The notes under the pieces were generated by a model. The model was given only the letters and a program-made list of their open reading frames with translations, was not told the origin of the DNA and searched no databases. Source: Muscardinus avellanarius (Eukaryota > Chordata > Mammalia > Rodentia > Gliridae). Taken from it: 64,000 nt of DNA. The position numbers and the translations under genes are program-made. The DNA is taken from positions 27,172,554 through 27,236,553 of the forward strand of contig OY726569.1 of assembly GCA_963383645.1 (NCBI GenBank). The letters are read 5' to 3'. Positions within the stretch are counted from its first letter, which is position 1. Every line of letters starts with the position of its first letter. Below are positions 44,948 to 60,470 of the stretch, piece after piece.

Positions 44948-47792
44948 ATAAAACACAAACACTTGAATTAAATATCTCCCTAGATAGTGCCTGAGGAACC
45001 AGGAAAATAAGCCAATAACACATCCTGCCCAGCATGTGAGTACTTCTCCTGGTATTTTTCACAGAAAAGACTAATGAGAGAACAGAGTCTGGCCACCCGG
45101 TCACCAGCAGAGGTCTCTGCCATAATATGGGAAGATCTGTTCTCAGGGAAGAGGTGAGTAAGACAGATGTTGAGTTCCTGAGATCATGTTCTTGCATAGC
45201 AGCAGCTGCTTCCCAGGATTAAGGGCTGGGGTGTGTGGGCCAGGGGTCGATCAAGGGAGGTAGCCAGAGGTTTTCATGGTCAGTGGTCATTCAGAATTGA
45301 TTGTGGGAAATGGATCCTGTTTTTGCTCTATATCCTCTGAGCTCCCAATAATATAATGAAATACCCAGGAAGATACAGGGATGGCCTATCTGTTGGGTGG
45401 GACACAGTTGTTTGGAACACATCCTTCTTTAGAAGAAATTCATTTAGTGTCTAGTTCAGGAGAGCAAGACCCACAATACCTGTGCGTACCCTAACTTTTA
45501 ATGTCAGTAGTAATAGCAAGCATCTTCCTAAGTGTGTGTTACTCTCCTTCTTCTCTTGAAAAGAAACCTAGCTTTTATATAACCTGCTACTGGAAAACCA
45601 AGAGTATCCCATCTCTTTTTCTTGTTCATGAAATATCAGACAAGAAGAGTGATCTAAATCTGCTCTTACTCCTATGATCAGTCATTGCCTTATGTGTCTC
45701 ATACAAAAATTTCTTCTGATTAAAACAAGATTTCTACTTCATATTCATCAGTAAATTCCAGGAAAATTTTTAGTTTTAATAGTACCACAAATTGAAAATG
45801 GGTCTATGTATAAGTATTGATAATGTTGTATAGCATGGTTTTCTCTAAGATAACATGTTTTGGCCTTAGACTAATATATTGTCACCGACGGTTGTATAGT
45901 ATGAAAGAAACTGTATTAATCATTTAAAAAAACTTGAGTTGCATTGTAAAAAAAATATTGATAATGAACAAGACTAAGAACCTCTGGAGACCTCTCACTG
46001 GGGAGTTTTGGGGTAGTAATAATTCCCAACAACTCAGGGAGACCGTAGCTCAAGTTGGTTGAGTCTCCTGGCTGCTCTAACCCTGTGGAATCAAAGCCAG
46101 CAACTTCCTTGACTGAAGGAGAAGTCCTTTTTGGTGGGAAGGAGATGAAGATGTCTGGGATGTGGCAGTTGGAGGACCCTCGAAACACACTCACAGAGAG
46201 AATATTTCACTGTAGATGTAGTCGTGAAGAATCTCACTGAGAAGTTTCCTGGTTTAGATCATTTTTGTCTACTGCACCTCTAAGATCTAGGATACTCACA
46301 TCAAATACCTCAGAATGCTTCAGATACCAAGTATCTGAAGAAAATATCCAGGGCTCAAGCCTTCCTCTTGAACTCTCCCCAGGCCACCATTTTGACACCC
46401 TCCCACCACTGTCAAAAAAGTGTCAAAATTACCCATCTCTATTCTATAAGGAATTAATTCACCTGCTTCCAACTTTTCTGCTGATCCAATATATTTCTCC
46501 TGAGGCATATTGATCCACCTCTAAAAAGCCTGCCCTGGGCATCCTCAGATAATATATCCTTTGGGAAATTCATCTCTCTCTCTCTGCAGGTTAATCAGTT
46601 GTTCACAGGGAGTGTGCCAAATTTGAATTCCCAAGGACTTAAGCGATGACAGGTAATCAGATAGGGAGCTCCTGACCCTCCCTCCAGGCTGACCTGCTTG
46701 TAAAGGCATCCCCACATACTTGGACACTGGCCACGGATGTCTGACACCCTCCACAGTAAGAAAAGTCAAGAGCAGGATCTGGACACTGACCCAGATCAAG
46801 CAGATGCTCAGGGTCCATCTAAAGCTAGGAAAAGTTTAAATGTAAGTAGGAATAGAATGTGGAAGACATTCTGCAGTGGGGGGAGGGGCAGAGGGCAGCC
46901 TGGCTGGGTGGCAGATTTCATGGAAATCTCTAGTAGGTAGGCAAGAACTTCAAGCTCCCCTGAATGAATTCAAGTTGGTGTGTGCCTCTAGGCCATTTTA
47001 CAATAGTTTCTCCGACTCACAGCACAATGCTTTGAAAGATGACTCCTTCCATTATTCATCAGTAATCCTTGTTTAAGTCCCCCCCATCCTACCCTGCATC
47101 CCTCCTGTAGATGTAGGTTCTTGAAGAATTTCAAAAAGGCTACACTTCATTAAAAATTAGGACATATATTCAGATAAATCCAGGATTTCTTTTTATGGAA
47201 GCCAGAAGATAAATTGTTTGAAACATGATTGTCTCAGGACAGCCAGAGAATTCACTTGCTGTGTGCACATCATTCTCTTGGAAGCAGTCCTCGTGTCTCC
47301 AACATGTGTTCATTGTTGCGTGCTACAGCAGACATTCCTTTTCAAACTCCTTTGGTGAAAAGCTCAACCCATCAAAGACTGTAGCCTGCAAGACCCAAAC
47401 CATATATTCCTTCTTTTTATTTCTCAGTGTATTGAGTTGTCCAATGTGCACTTGCAGTAAAAAGACTCAAATATAAATCTGGGCTCTACCCCCAAACACT
47501 ACAGTTGCAGATCAGTATGCAGGCTTATGTCATGATATAAAATAAAGAATATCTGTCATACCCTTCTGAGCCTCTAGAGTGAATGGGATTAGAAATAGAT
47601 GTGGGGACAGAAGGGACAAAACTTCTTCTCTTCACCTAAGGTAAAGACCCTTAAGATTCCCTGAGCCCTGATTTCTCCAGATATTAGAAATTCCCTATGC
47701 ATGGAATGGAGTTTGCATTTTGAGACAGGTGAGAATTCTAGCCACTAATTCTCAATCCCTATTTAGAGTCACCTACTCATCTAAATCATAAC

Positions 47793-47996
47793 TCTTGCTG
47801 GGCGTGGTGGCGCACACTTGTAATCCCTGCACTTGGGAGGCTGAGACAGGAGCATTGAGCAGGTTCAAAGTCAGCCTCAGCTACTTAGTGAGGTTCTCAG
47901 CAACTCAGTGAGATCCTGTTTCCAAATAAAATATGAAATGGGTCTGGGAGTATAGCCCGGAGATAGAGAGCCTCTGGGTTCCACCCCCAGTACCAC

Positions 47997-48032
<36 letters not shown>
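47793..48032 (+). repeat. B1-dID SINE with long poly(A)
   Basis: GCTGGGCGTGGTGGCGCACA at the start and an A-run of about 35 at 47998-48032; probably a young copy. Confidence 0.9.
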
Positions 48033-48035
<3 letters not shown>

Positions 48036-48401
48036 TAACTCTTTACTCTGATCCTGGGACACTGTGTATAGATTTCCTTATTGCTTGTCTCTACCAGGGG
48101 GTACTGCTTTTTGCAGTACCTAATGTCTTTTGCAATCTGCTCTCTGGCCATTCCTCTAGAAAAGCTTTGGACCAACAGTAATTGCTGAGAAAAAACAGCG
48201 TCTCTGAACGTGCACTATCGGCATCAGGAGACAGATGCTCTGCACTCAATCACAAAGGAATGGCAGGATGCAGGTCTGTGCTGGACACTCCATAGAACAC
48301 AAACCCTTGGCAGTGTAAAATGTGAGGAGTCTTCCATGTTATCCTGTGGCTTAAGAAATAATACTAAACCATCACATTTCCAGAAAGAAGATATGATATG
48401 C

Positions 48402-48650
48402 CAGGTGTGGTGGCACATGCTTGTAATCCCCGCGCTTGGGAGGCGGAGACAGGAGGATCGCGCAGGTTCGAAGCCAGCCGCGCGGTGTCTTAGGAGACCC
48501 TGTTTCCAAAATGAAAATATAAAAAAAAATAGGTCTGGGAGTGTAGCCCGGAGGTAGAAGGGCTTCCAGGAACCCCAGTACCACCACCTATATATATATA
48601 TTATATATATATAATATATATATTATATATATATAATATATATTATATAC

Positions 48651-48690
<40 letters not shown>
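48402..48690 (+). repeat. B1-dID SINE followed by an AT microsatellite
   Basis: SINE at 48402-48588, then (TA)n with ATAT/TATA inversions at 48589-48690, which can form hairpins. Confidence 0.9.
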
Positions 48691-49112
48691 CTTTTCTCTC
48701 CATTCTTACAAAATTCTGTAATTGTATTACAATCAGGTGGAGACTAAATTTGGTCCCACGATACCTGTTCTGATGACTATAATTGGTCTAAATGACCAAG
48801 TTTTGATTAAAGGAATAACAAAAACTTTCAAATAATTATTTCCAAATTAGAATTTATTAGGAAAACTGTCCATTTTAAATAAATGTTTTCACTATAGTAA
48901 ATGGGGCCAGAAAAACTCATAAGTTTGGAGTCGGTACAAATTTTGAGTGTTTTTCAGGCCTGAAATTCTTTCCAGAACTGTTCTTTAATGGAAGCTTCAG
49001 ATGGAGTAGGAAAAAAAAGACACAATGTTTTCTGAAAGGATCTGTGAGCACAAATCAAACATAATGGTCTAAAGTGGGTCAAAGCTCTGGGTTCAGGATG
49101 GACCTGTGTGAA

Positions 49113-49125
49113 ATATTTCAGTGAG
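49113..49125. repeat. Left target-site duplication of the RUNDC3B retrocopy
   Basis: ATATTTCAGTGAG, repeated exactly at 53586-53598, marks LINE-type target-primed insertion. Confidence 0.9.
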
Positions 49126-49129
49126 GTCG

Positions 49130-50862
<1,733 letters not shown>

Positions 50863-51341
50863 TGAAAACTTCATGTAAAAGCCAAAAGTTTCTATATAAT
50901 AAATGTTCAGTTTACATAAGTGTGACTGCTGGGGAGACCTTTGAAATTTTATATTGTTCTGGTACATGTCTGGAATTCTGCTGCTTAGAGAGGCCAGTAC
51001 TCCATGTAAACTTATAAGGGAAAAACAGTGGTCCTGACATTTTTATTTTTTAAAATTTTGTCTTTGTCATTGCAGAAGTTTAAAATTGAAAAGGCTTTTA
51101 AAAACTTTCAAATATTCTCCAAAATGATTCATTGCAAATTGTACATAATTATTATTATTCACCTAATTTTTATATATTTGTATAAGTGTATCTTGGTTGC
51201 CAGAGGCTGATTTCAAGGTTTTATTCCAGTGACTTAAGCTAAGTATTTTATTTCACTCCTTTATTCAGTGATTAAATCTTCAGAAAAAAAGATACTTTCA
51301 TTTTTCATTATTTTTTATTTTCTAATGTTTAAATGCCATGT

Positions 51342-51646
51342 TTTACCAGGTGTGGTGGTACAAGCCTGTAATTACAATACCTGGGAGGCTGAAACAGGAG
51401 GATTGCAGGTTTGAGGTCAGCTTCAGCAACTTAGACTCTCAGCAACTTAGTGAGACTCTGTTTCCAAATAAAAAATCAAAAAGGACGGGGATTATAGCCT
51501 GGAGGTAGAAGGCCCCAGATTCCACGCCCAGCACCACACACGGACACACACACACAAACACACCAATAAATAAATAAATTAATGTTTTAGAAGGTTCTCA
51601 GCTTCAGTTTCACAGTAGCCTTTCTCTCTTTCTTTCTCTCTTTCTT

Positions 51647-51680
<34 letters not shown>

Positions 51681-51785
51681 TCTTCCTCCCTATTCCTTTT
51701 GCTCTCTTTTGGTGCTGGGGCTTGAACATCCAGGACCTTGAACATACAATGAAAATACTCTACTCTGAGCTATATCCCAGCCCCT
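51342..51785. repeat. SINEs and (CTTT)n within the RUNDC3B 3' UTR copy
   Basis: A plus-strand B1-dID (51342-51575), pyrimidine microsatellite (51620-51690) and a minus-strand ID-like piece (51700-51783). Confidence 0.8.
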
Positions 51786-53585
51786 TAGTTTTTCTTTAAC
51801 ATTTTATTATTTGATACCATCTTAACATTCCATTTAACATTTTATAAATTTTGTAGGAATGTGCCTTTTGGGGCAGTTAATGACTTACTTTGTAAGGGGT
51901 CATAGGGAAAGTATTTTATATGTATATTATATATGGGGAAAATAAATGTCTTATCTTTGTTTCCCAAGATTTTCATTAAAGGTTATCAATTTAAAAATAT
52001 GATCAGGTATATTTGAAGAGCTGGAAATATTTCAAAATATAGAACAAATGAAATGAAAAAGTATACATCAGGAAAGATTTCAAGTTCAGTTAGAGATCTG
52101 AGGAGCTTCTAAAGGATCACTAGAATACCACCACCATTCTTGACAGTAAATACATACATGTCTGACATAGAGTGCTACTCTTCTCCCTTGAGTGTGACAA
52201 GTTGTGTCATATGTTTTACAGACTCCATGTTATGTCTTAATCTTATTTTAAGATTGATGTTAATATTTTAAAATCCCTGCATTTCTACAGGTAAATTAGT
52301 TTTTGTTTGTATAATACACACTTAAAATTATTTTGCAACTTTTGAAATAGCTACATTTGTCCTTAAATGTTCCATCATATCAAAAATGAAAACATATGAA
52401 GTATATTTTCTATAGTAAGAAATAAGAAGAAAATATGATTAGCTGTGCCAAAGAAGTTTTATATGTTGTTTACACGAAGAGGCCACAATATTTACCTGGG
52501 ACTTCATATGGTATTTTTGTTTATTACTAAAATATTACATGCAAACATAGTAGCTTTGACATATGGAAAGAATGTTCCTAAAAGTTTTTTAGAAGAGATG
52601 AATGTAAGCAGTTTCATTCTTTATATTAGAATTATAAGAAAATAGTAGTTCTCTACAATATTTGGAGATTAGTCTCCTAATTTGGAATATAAAATAATCA
52701 GTAATAACAAGGCCAGTCTTATATGTGATAGTCTAAACAGTGTCATTTCAGGGACAAAGGAACCCTCAAAGCCCTTAAAATAAGTTACATTAGATATGCC
52801 AGAACATATTTCTTCAGCTTAAGACTTTAATACTTAAAAAAATGCAAATATACTTGAGAAATGGTACCTTTAACCTATTCTCAATTCTTTATTTCTTATT
52901 GAGAGTGAAGTATCCAAAGCAGTTTTTAATCAGTGTGGGTGAAGGAAAAAAAGATACAAACTGAAGACAAATGAAAGCTTGGGAGGGTGGAGTAAGGAAA
53001 TGGCTAAGGAGGGGAACTCTGGACATTTTAGGCTGGCCTTGAACACTATTGCTGCTTTTCTGAGAACTATCTGAATGTTAAATGCTTCATCAGTCATGGT
53101 CCACTCTCAGCTGACACTTGATTCTTTAGTCATTAAAAAACTGTTAAAAATTTTTCATGCATTTTTATCTTGTAGAAGGGAATTTAAGATTCTATTATTG
53201 GTATGATTTTTCAAATTTGTCTAAAGGAAACAGTAACTTATGTCCGTCAACATGCTGCTCAATGCAGATTTAAAGATGACATCTGAGGACCTTGACTTTT
53301 TCTCCTTTCTTGGAGCTCTTGGTATGCAATACATCTGCTACTGTGAAATTCAGATTTCTATACAGTTGATTACACCCTAGTTAGAGGTAGTGTGTAAATG
53401 TTTGCATGAGGAAACAATGTATGTCTCAATCTTTAGTTTTAGGTGGTAGTGTTTATTTTTAACAATCCCCCCCAAAAGAATGCTCAGTTACATGTCAATA
53501 TTTCCATGTGTATTTTGTTGCCTTGATGTACTATACTTGTTGCATGTATATTAAAGATTTTGTACCATGCAAAAAATATATATAT

Positions 53586-53598
53586 ATATATTTCAGTG
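53586..53598. repeat. Right target-site duplication of the RUNDC3B retrocopy
   Basis: ATATTTCAGTGAG directly follows the A-rich tail and matches 49113-49125. Confidence 0.9.
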
Positions 53599-53637
53599 AG
53601 AGTGGTATGGAATACAAGGATGGCTTGTCTGTAATTC

Positions 53638-53672
<35 letters not shown>

Positions 53673-54450
53673 GTGCTACTGGGGTTCCTGGAAGCCCTTC
53701 TACCTACGGGCTACTCTCCCAGACCTATTTTTACATTTTTATTTGGAAACAGGGTCTCTTAGCCAGCGCGAGTGGCTGGCTTCGAACCTGCGTGATCCTC
53801 CAGTCTCTGCCTCCCAAGCGCGGGGATTACAAGCGTGCGCCACCACGCCGGGCTTGTAATTGTGATTTTTAAGACCGGAGGCCGCAGAAGATCCATGAGG
53901 ATGCGCTGCCTCACCCACAAGGCCGCTCCGGCCCTGTCTTGCAAGACCTCCTGGGCCAAGCTTTTCCTCGTGCGCATGCGCACGCATATGCTCATGCCCC
54001 CCCCCCCTTGCTCGCTCACATCACCCTGGCGCATGCGCGCACAGCTCCAACGGCTCCTGGTTTACGTTGCGGCCTCACGTGGGCGACGCGCAGGCGCGTG
54101 AACGCAGGGCGGGTACCAATGCCCGCAGTTAAATGGGCGTCGGGAGCAGGTGCTCCAGGCTCAGAGGTAATGGCCGCTGGGCCCCTGCACGCCCGAGTCC
54201 TGCCCGTGCTCCCTCCTGGTGCTGCTCAGAGTGGCCGGCGGCGTCCAGCGCTGCCCCGCGGCAGGCGGCGCCCGCAGACCCGGAGGAGCTTCCAATAAAG
54301 ACTGTGGGGACCTGCGTGTCCCGGGAGAAAAGCTTAGTGGGCTCTGTGTGTGTGTGTGCTCTGTGTGTGCGCCTTCGCTGTGGCGGGCCTTTGTGGACGC
54401 CGGGAAGTGTGGGCTTTGATTGGGGGACACGGGAGTTGTACAGTGATCCT
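53599..54450. repeat. CpG-rich duplicated element, copy 2
   Basis: Counterpart of 2985-3700 with a minus-strand SINE inserted at 53640-53858. It carries NRF1-like TGCGCATGCGCA (53972-53983) and GCGCATGCGCGC (54029-54040), a CACGTG E-box (54077-54082), and CTTCCAATAAAGA with the same downstream CCCGGGAGAAAAGCTT. Confidence 0.6.
53640..53858 (-). repeat. B1-dID SINE
   Basis: About 31 T residues at 53640-53671, then the reversed SINE. CTTGT...GTAATTxTGAT flanks it on both sides as an imperfect target duplication. Confidence 0.88.
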
Positions 54451-55111
54451 TTATATATAAAAATATAAGTGCTTTCTGGTCTCTTGGAGTTGGTAGGATT
54501 CAGAAGGCATGAGGTTTGTTGTACTTGGGAGCAGTGTTGGAAGTATATGAATTCGTAGTTCTGGGTCTTTTAATTAATTTTTTAAAAATTCAGCATAGGT
54601 ATTTATAACTTCATTCAGATAAGGAAACAGGAAATAAAGAAGTTCATGGTCTAAGATATTGCTACGTAGTTCCAGCAGAGCTAGAATTGAGAATGACGGA
54701 TCTAAAATTATGAATCACTCAGTCACTTTCCATACTACCTTCTTTTGTCCTCAACTCCCTGTTGTGTAAAAGCATAAGTTTTATATTGAAAACTGGGAGA
54801 AGAAAATGCCTCGAAAAAAGACTAGTGTTTTCTATGATTACTGTTTTATGTTGGTTGGTTCCTAAGCCAGGCCATTTTTTTTTAAAGTGCTTGAACAAAA
54901 TAATACTACATTTTAAAAAAATATAAATCTAATAAAAATAAATTTAAAAATCACGAATCTTAGAAACACTGAACTTTCAATGACAGCTTCTCCCCCCACT
55001 AGGCAGATGCTTGCAAATTAGATTCTCCCAAACTTGAACTCAGCGATAACCAGGTATAGCATATGTATACAGTAGAACTCTCCACTACTCCACTATTTCA
55101 AAAAGTTATCC
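54451..55111. other. Unassigned sequence
   Basis: AT-rich; the first part may be a faint continuation of the duplicated block (compare 3690-3760). Confidence 0.35.
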
Positions 55112-55573
55112 CTTGCTGAGTCAGGCATGTTGCTGCACACTTGTAATCCCAGTACTTGGGAGGCTAAGACAGGAGGCTCTCAGGTTCAGGGCCAGCCTCA
55201 ATTACTTTAGGCCCTCCAAAATTTAGACCCTGTTTCAAAATAAACAATAAGCTTGGTGTGGTGGCACATGCATGTAATCCTAGCATTTAGGAAGTTGAAA
55301 CAGGAGGATAATGATTCGTGGACAGTCTCAGCTGCTTCGGCCCTTTGCAATTCAGTGAGACCCTGTTTTAAAAATGAAGAATAAGAAACAGGGCTGGGGA
55401 TATAGCTCAGAGGTGGAATGCCTCTAGGCTCCATCCCCAGTACTGAAAAAAAAAAGATGTCTACAGTGCACCAATAAAAACTTAAAAAATAAAAATAAAA
55501 ATAGGGCCGGGGAGTGTGGCTCAGAGGTAGACTGCCCCTGAGCTCAATCCTCAGTACCGAAAAAAAAAAAAAA
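55112..55573 (+). repeat. Chain of SINE halves and ID-like units
   Basis: A B1-like half (55112-55245), a B1-dID (55246-55455) and an extra ID-like unit (55500-55560), each ending A-rich. Confidence 0.85.
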
Positions 55574-56689
55574 TCAGTTTTGAAGATGTCACAGAAAATG
55601 TTGCCTTTGTCCCCATCTCCAGTGTTCCTAAATCTCTTTTTCTTCACATTTTTATTTTATTGTACTTCTATTGGTGACTTTTATATACATATACATACTC
55701 TCTCATCTCTCACATAGAGAGATTTTAAGTGATATAAACATAAATGACACATCAGTTGGTGTATTTTGTTCTGTACCCTACCACACGTTCCACTTCTTCC
55801 AGTAAGCATGAGTAAACTTGATAGCAATACCCTTATATATAGACATAACATTATTTGAACTGTTTGCTTCCTCAATCCTCTGTTTTCCTTCCCAACCTAA
55901 GTCCCCTAATTGCCTCCCGGTATTGTACTTGGAATCCTCAATGATATGAAGTTCCCTTTGTTTCCCTTTTTCTCTCTAGCTTCTACATATGTGAGAAAAA
56001 ATGAGACCCTTGACTTTCTGAGACTGGCTGAACTCACTTAACATAATGTTTAGTTCTATCCATTTGCCTGTAATGACATGGTTTTGTTCTTTATGGGTGA
56101 GTAAAATTCCATTGTCTATATAATACATTTTCTTTATTCACCTGTTGATGGACACCTAGGTTGGCCCCAGAATTTGATTACTGTGAATTGTGCTACTATA
56201 AACACGGATATGCATGTATCGCTATAGCATTCTACCTTTAATTCTTTTGGAAAGATACCTAGGAGTGATATAGCTGGGTCTCATAGTGGATCCATTCCTA
56301 GTCTTTTGAAGAACCTCCATACTCATCTCCATAGTGGTTGTACTCATTTACAAACCCATCAACAGTGTATAAGAGCTCCTATTTCCCCATGTCCTCATCA
56401 GCATTTATTGTTTCTAATTTTGATGGCTGCCATCTCATTCGAGTCACCTGAGATCTCAGGGTACTTTTGATTTGCATTTCCCTAATTTTTAGTGATGTTG
56501 AACACTTTTTCATTTATTTGTTTCCTTTGCTCTGCATAAGTATTTTAATTTGATGCCATCCACTTACTGATTGTTGATTTTCTTTCCTAAGCTTTGGAGA
56601 TTTTGCTAAGGAAATCTCTACCAATATTGGAGAGTCGGCCCTGTGTTTTCATCTAGTAAGTGTAATGTTTTTGGTATAATTGCTTGCTC

Positions 56690-56912
56690 TTTTTTTTTTT
56701 TTTTTTTGCGGGTCTGGGGATGGAATCCAGGGGCATTCGACCCCCGAGCTTCACCCCCTGCCCTATTTTTTATTCTTTATTTTGAAACCAGGTCTCACTG
56801 AGTTGCAAAGGGCCTCACTAAGTAGCTGAGGCTGTCCAGGAACCACGATCCTCAGGTCTCAGCCTCCCAAATGCTGGAATTACAAGCATGCGCCACGATG
56901 CCCGGCTACTTG
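56690..56912 (-). repeat. B1-dID SINE inside L1
   Basis: A T-run at 56693, then GGTCTGGGGATGGAATCCAG and CCCAAATGCTGGAATTACAA. Confidence 0.85.
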
Positions 56913-57629
56913 CTAGCTCTTTGAACCACTTGAGGTTGAGTTTTCTGCTGGGTAAGAGAAATGGGTCTAACTTCATTCTGCATAAGAACGTCGAGTTTCC
57001 ACAGCAGTGTTTGTTAAAAATGCTGTCTTTTCTCCAGCATATATTTTTGACTTCTTTGTCAAAATCAACTGACTATAACTGTGAGGATTTGTCTCTGTAT
57101 CTTCTATTATATTCCATTGGTATCTGCTTGTATTTTTTGTGCCAATACCATGTTGATTTTGTTACTATAGCTTTATACAATAATTTTTTGTATTTATTTT
57201 TTTAACAATTTTTAATTGAACATAAATAGTATACATTTAAACTATATAAGGAGAACGTACATATGTTTCCTCTAATATGCCCAAACTAGAAGACACAAAG
57301 GATACTAGTGGGACTTCATACAATAATTTGAAGTCAGGTATTGTTATGCCTCCAGCATGGTTCAGATTGCTCAAAATGCTATGGATATTCTGGGTCTTTC
57401 ATATGAATTTTAGGACTTTATTTCTATCTCTGGAAAAAATAACATTGGTTTTTTAATAGGAATTGTATTGAATTTGTAGATTACTTTGGGTAGTATGATT
57501 ATTTTGACAGTATTTATTTTACTTTAACTATCCAAAAATATGGAAGGTCTTTTCATTTTCTAAGGTCTTCTTCAACTTCTTTCTTTAGTGTTCTATAATT
57601 TTTATTGTAGAAATCTTTTACTTCCTTTT

Positions 57630-57820
57630 TTTTGGGTGGTACTGGGGTTCCTGGAAACCCTTCTACCTCCGAGCTATACTCCAAGAACTATTTTTATACT
57701 TTATTATTTGTAAACAGGGTCTCTTAAGCCAGCGCGGCTGGCTTCAAACCTGAGCGATCCTCTTGTCTCTGCCTCCCAGGCGCGGGGATTACAAGTGTGC
57801 ACCACCATGCCTGGCTTTTA
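57630..57820 (-). repeat. B1-dID SINE inside L1
   Basis: TTTACTTCC(T) flanks both sides (about 57617 and 57816) as a target duplication. Confidence 0.85.
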
Positions 57821-59569
57821 CTTCCTTTTTAAAATTTATTCCTAAGTATTTTTGAGTAGAATTGTTTTCTAATTTCCTCAAATTTTTTCAAATTTTGTGA
57901 GCTGACTTAATTTGGTTATTAGGTCTAGGAGTCTTCTGGTTGACGTTTTTTGGAGGGTGGGAATCTTCTAAATATAGAATCATATCAGATGCAAACAAAT
58001 AAGTTCACTGCTTTTCTGTTTTATCCCTTTAGGTTTCATCTATGGCCTATTGACCTGGCTAGAATTTCAAGTACTACATTGAATAGGAGTCGTGATAGTG
58101 GGCATCCTTGTCTTGTTCCTGATTTAAGAGGAAATGCTTTCAGTTTCCTTATGAATGCATCAGCATGATGTTGGCTTTGGATTTATCATATATATCCTTT
58201 TTGATGTAGAGGTAAGTTCCTTCCATTCCTAATTTCTTCAGTGTTTTGAACGTGAATTTGTGTTAGATTTTGTCAAATGCTTTTCTGCATCTCTTAATAT
58301 GATTGTTTGATTGTGGTCCTTGATTCTGCTTATGTGATGAATTCTATTTCTTGACTTTTGTATGTTGAAACAAACTTGCATTCCTGGAATGAAAGCAACT
58401 TGTTGATGCTGCAGTCTTCTTGATGTGGTTTGAAATACAAATTGCTAGTATTAAGATCTTTTATGTGTTTGTTCACCAAAGACATTGGCCTTTAATTTTC
58501 TTTCCTTGAGTTATCTTATTTAGTTTTGATGTTGAGGTGATAGTGACTTTATAAAATGAGTTTGGAATTATCCTCCCCCTTTTTTTTATTTTCTATTTCA
58601 TGGAATAGTTTCAGGAGAATTGACAATTCATTCTTTAAAGTTCTTGTAGAATTTAAAAGATCCTTGTAAAAAGATTCTTGTAAAAAGTTCTTGTAGTTCT
58701 ATAAAGTTCTCGTAGCATTTAGGCTGGAAATCTGTTTGGTCCTGGGCTGTTTTGCTGTGGTTAGAAAGTTTTTTTTTAATTATAGTACTCTTTAATTATT
58801 ATTTAATTAGTATTAATGTCAAATACTGTTTTTATTAAATAAGTGGGCATGCCACTGTTTGGCACATAAATGTTTATATTATTATGTATTTTTGGTCAGT
58901 TGTTCCCTTTTCAGTAAGAAGTGACCCTGTTTTTCTCTTCTATGTTTTGGCTTGAAGTCTGCTTTGTTGGCATTGATGGTAGTTACCTTTGCTTGCTTTT
59001 CGTCTTCCATTGCACAGAATAACTTTTTCCATTTTGTCATCTTTATCCTGTGAATATCTTCGCCTAGAAGGTGAATAACATGTAGTTGAATTTTCATTTT
59101 TAAATCACGTTGCCAGTGTGTCTTATTTGGGGAGTTGAGACTATTTACATTCAGAGTTAATATAGAGATATTCTTCTCTCATTTGGAATTATATCTTTGG
59201 TCTACTTCTTCTTAATCTAGTCGTCTTCTTTAGTTTCTCTTCTAATGGAATTCTTCCCTTCTCTGGCTCTGAGAATTATTTTTCCTTTCGTTTTTGTGTG
59301 TTATTTAAGTGTTTTCTGTAGAGCTCAATTAGTAGTCATGAGTTCTTTTAGTTCCTACTTATCTTGAAAGTTTTTTTTATTTCTTTGTCAATTTTGAAAG
59401 ATAGCTTTGCTGGTATAGCAATCTTGGTTGGAAATATTTTTCTTTTGGACTTGGAGCCCTTTATTCCAAGCCCTCCTAACTTTTAGAGTTTGGGTTAAGA
59501 AATATTGTGTAAATCTTACTGATTTGACTCTGAATGTGATATATCTTTCTCTCTTGATACTTTTATATT

Positions 59570-60232
59570 CTTTTTTGTTTTGGGTGGTACTGGCATTCCT
59601 GGAAACCCTTCTATGCCCAGAATATGCGCCCAGACCTATTTTTATATTTTTATTTTAAAACAAGGTCTCTTAAGACAGCGAGGCTGGCTTCGAACATGCG
59701 CAATCCTCCTGTCTCCATCTCCCAAGCGCGGGGATTACAAGCGTGCGCCACCACACCGGCAATGCTTTCAGGATTCTATTCTTGACCTTCATATTAAGTT
59801 CATTTTGATTATATTGTGACAAAGAGAAGTTTTTTTTTTGGGGGGGGTGGTACTGGGAATGGAACCCTTCTTTCTCCGGGCTACACTCCCAGACCTTTTT
59901 TTTTTAATTTTTATATTTTATTTTTTGGTGGTACTGGAGTTCCTGGAAACCCTTCTACCTCTTGGCTACACTACCAGACCTATTTTATTTGTGGAAACAG
60001 GGTTTCTTAAGCCAGCGGGGCTGGCTTTGAACCTGCGTGATCCTCCTGTCTCTGCCTCCCAAGCGCGAGGATTAAAAGTGTGTGCCACCACGCCCGACCT
60101 CCAAACCTATTTAATATTTTTTATTTGGAAACAGGGTCTCTTAAGTCAGCAAGGCTGACTTTGAACCTGTGTGATCCTCCTGTCTCTACCTCCCAAGTGC
60201 AGGGATTACAAGCGTGCACCACCATGCCCAGC
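59570..60232 (-). repeat. Three reversed SINEs inside L1
   Basis: One complete copy at 59570-59762. At 59828-60232 an ID-like unit, a full B1-dID and another B1-like half lie nested. Confidence 0.82.
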
Positions 60233-60470
60233 GAGAAGTCCTGTTTTGTTCTTGTCTTTTTGGAGTTCTGAATATTTCCTCTATGTGAATGTCCATCTCA
60301 TTTTCTAAGTTTGATAAGCTCTGTGGTATAATTTTTCTAAAAAGGTTATTTGTCCTTGGTTTGTGCCTCCAGAGCTTCTTTAGTGCTGATTAATCTTTTG
60401 TTTGGTCTCTCAATTGAAAGATCTTCAGAGAAATGCTATGTATATGCGGTGTGAGTTATGAGAGGAGGTG

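Larger units (their letters stand above)
44990..49112. repeat. Old duplicated block, copy 2
   Basis: Counterpart of 1-2770, lengthened by SINEs (47793-48032, 48402-48588) and AT repeats. It continues after the RUNDC3B retrocopy at 53599. The minus-strand stretch around 46690-46800 (MIWVSVQILLLTFLTVEG) resembles the 1926-2100 stretch of copy 1 and could be taken for a V-gene leader, but no V exon follows. Function unknown. Confidence 0.75.
55690..60470 (-). repeat. Old L1 element, antisense, broken by SINEs
   Basis: Plus-strand text is the reverse complement of L1: 3' UTR-like at 55690-56040, the end of ORF2 at 56040-56560 (GATTTGCATTTCCCTAATTT), then reverse-transcriptase parts at 57830-58800. 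No long ORF2 frame survives. Reversed SINEs are inserted at 56690-56912, 57630-57820, 59570-59762 and 59828-60232. Confidence 0.8.

Noticed and set aside
46690..46800. Hydrophobic MIWVSVQILLLTFLTVEG as a TRAV leader
   Set aside because: No V exon or recombination signal follows on the minus strand within a usual intron distance; the related stretch at 2 kb lacks one too.
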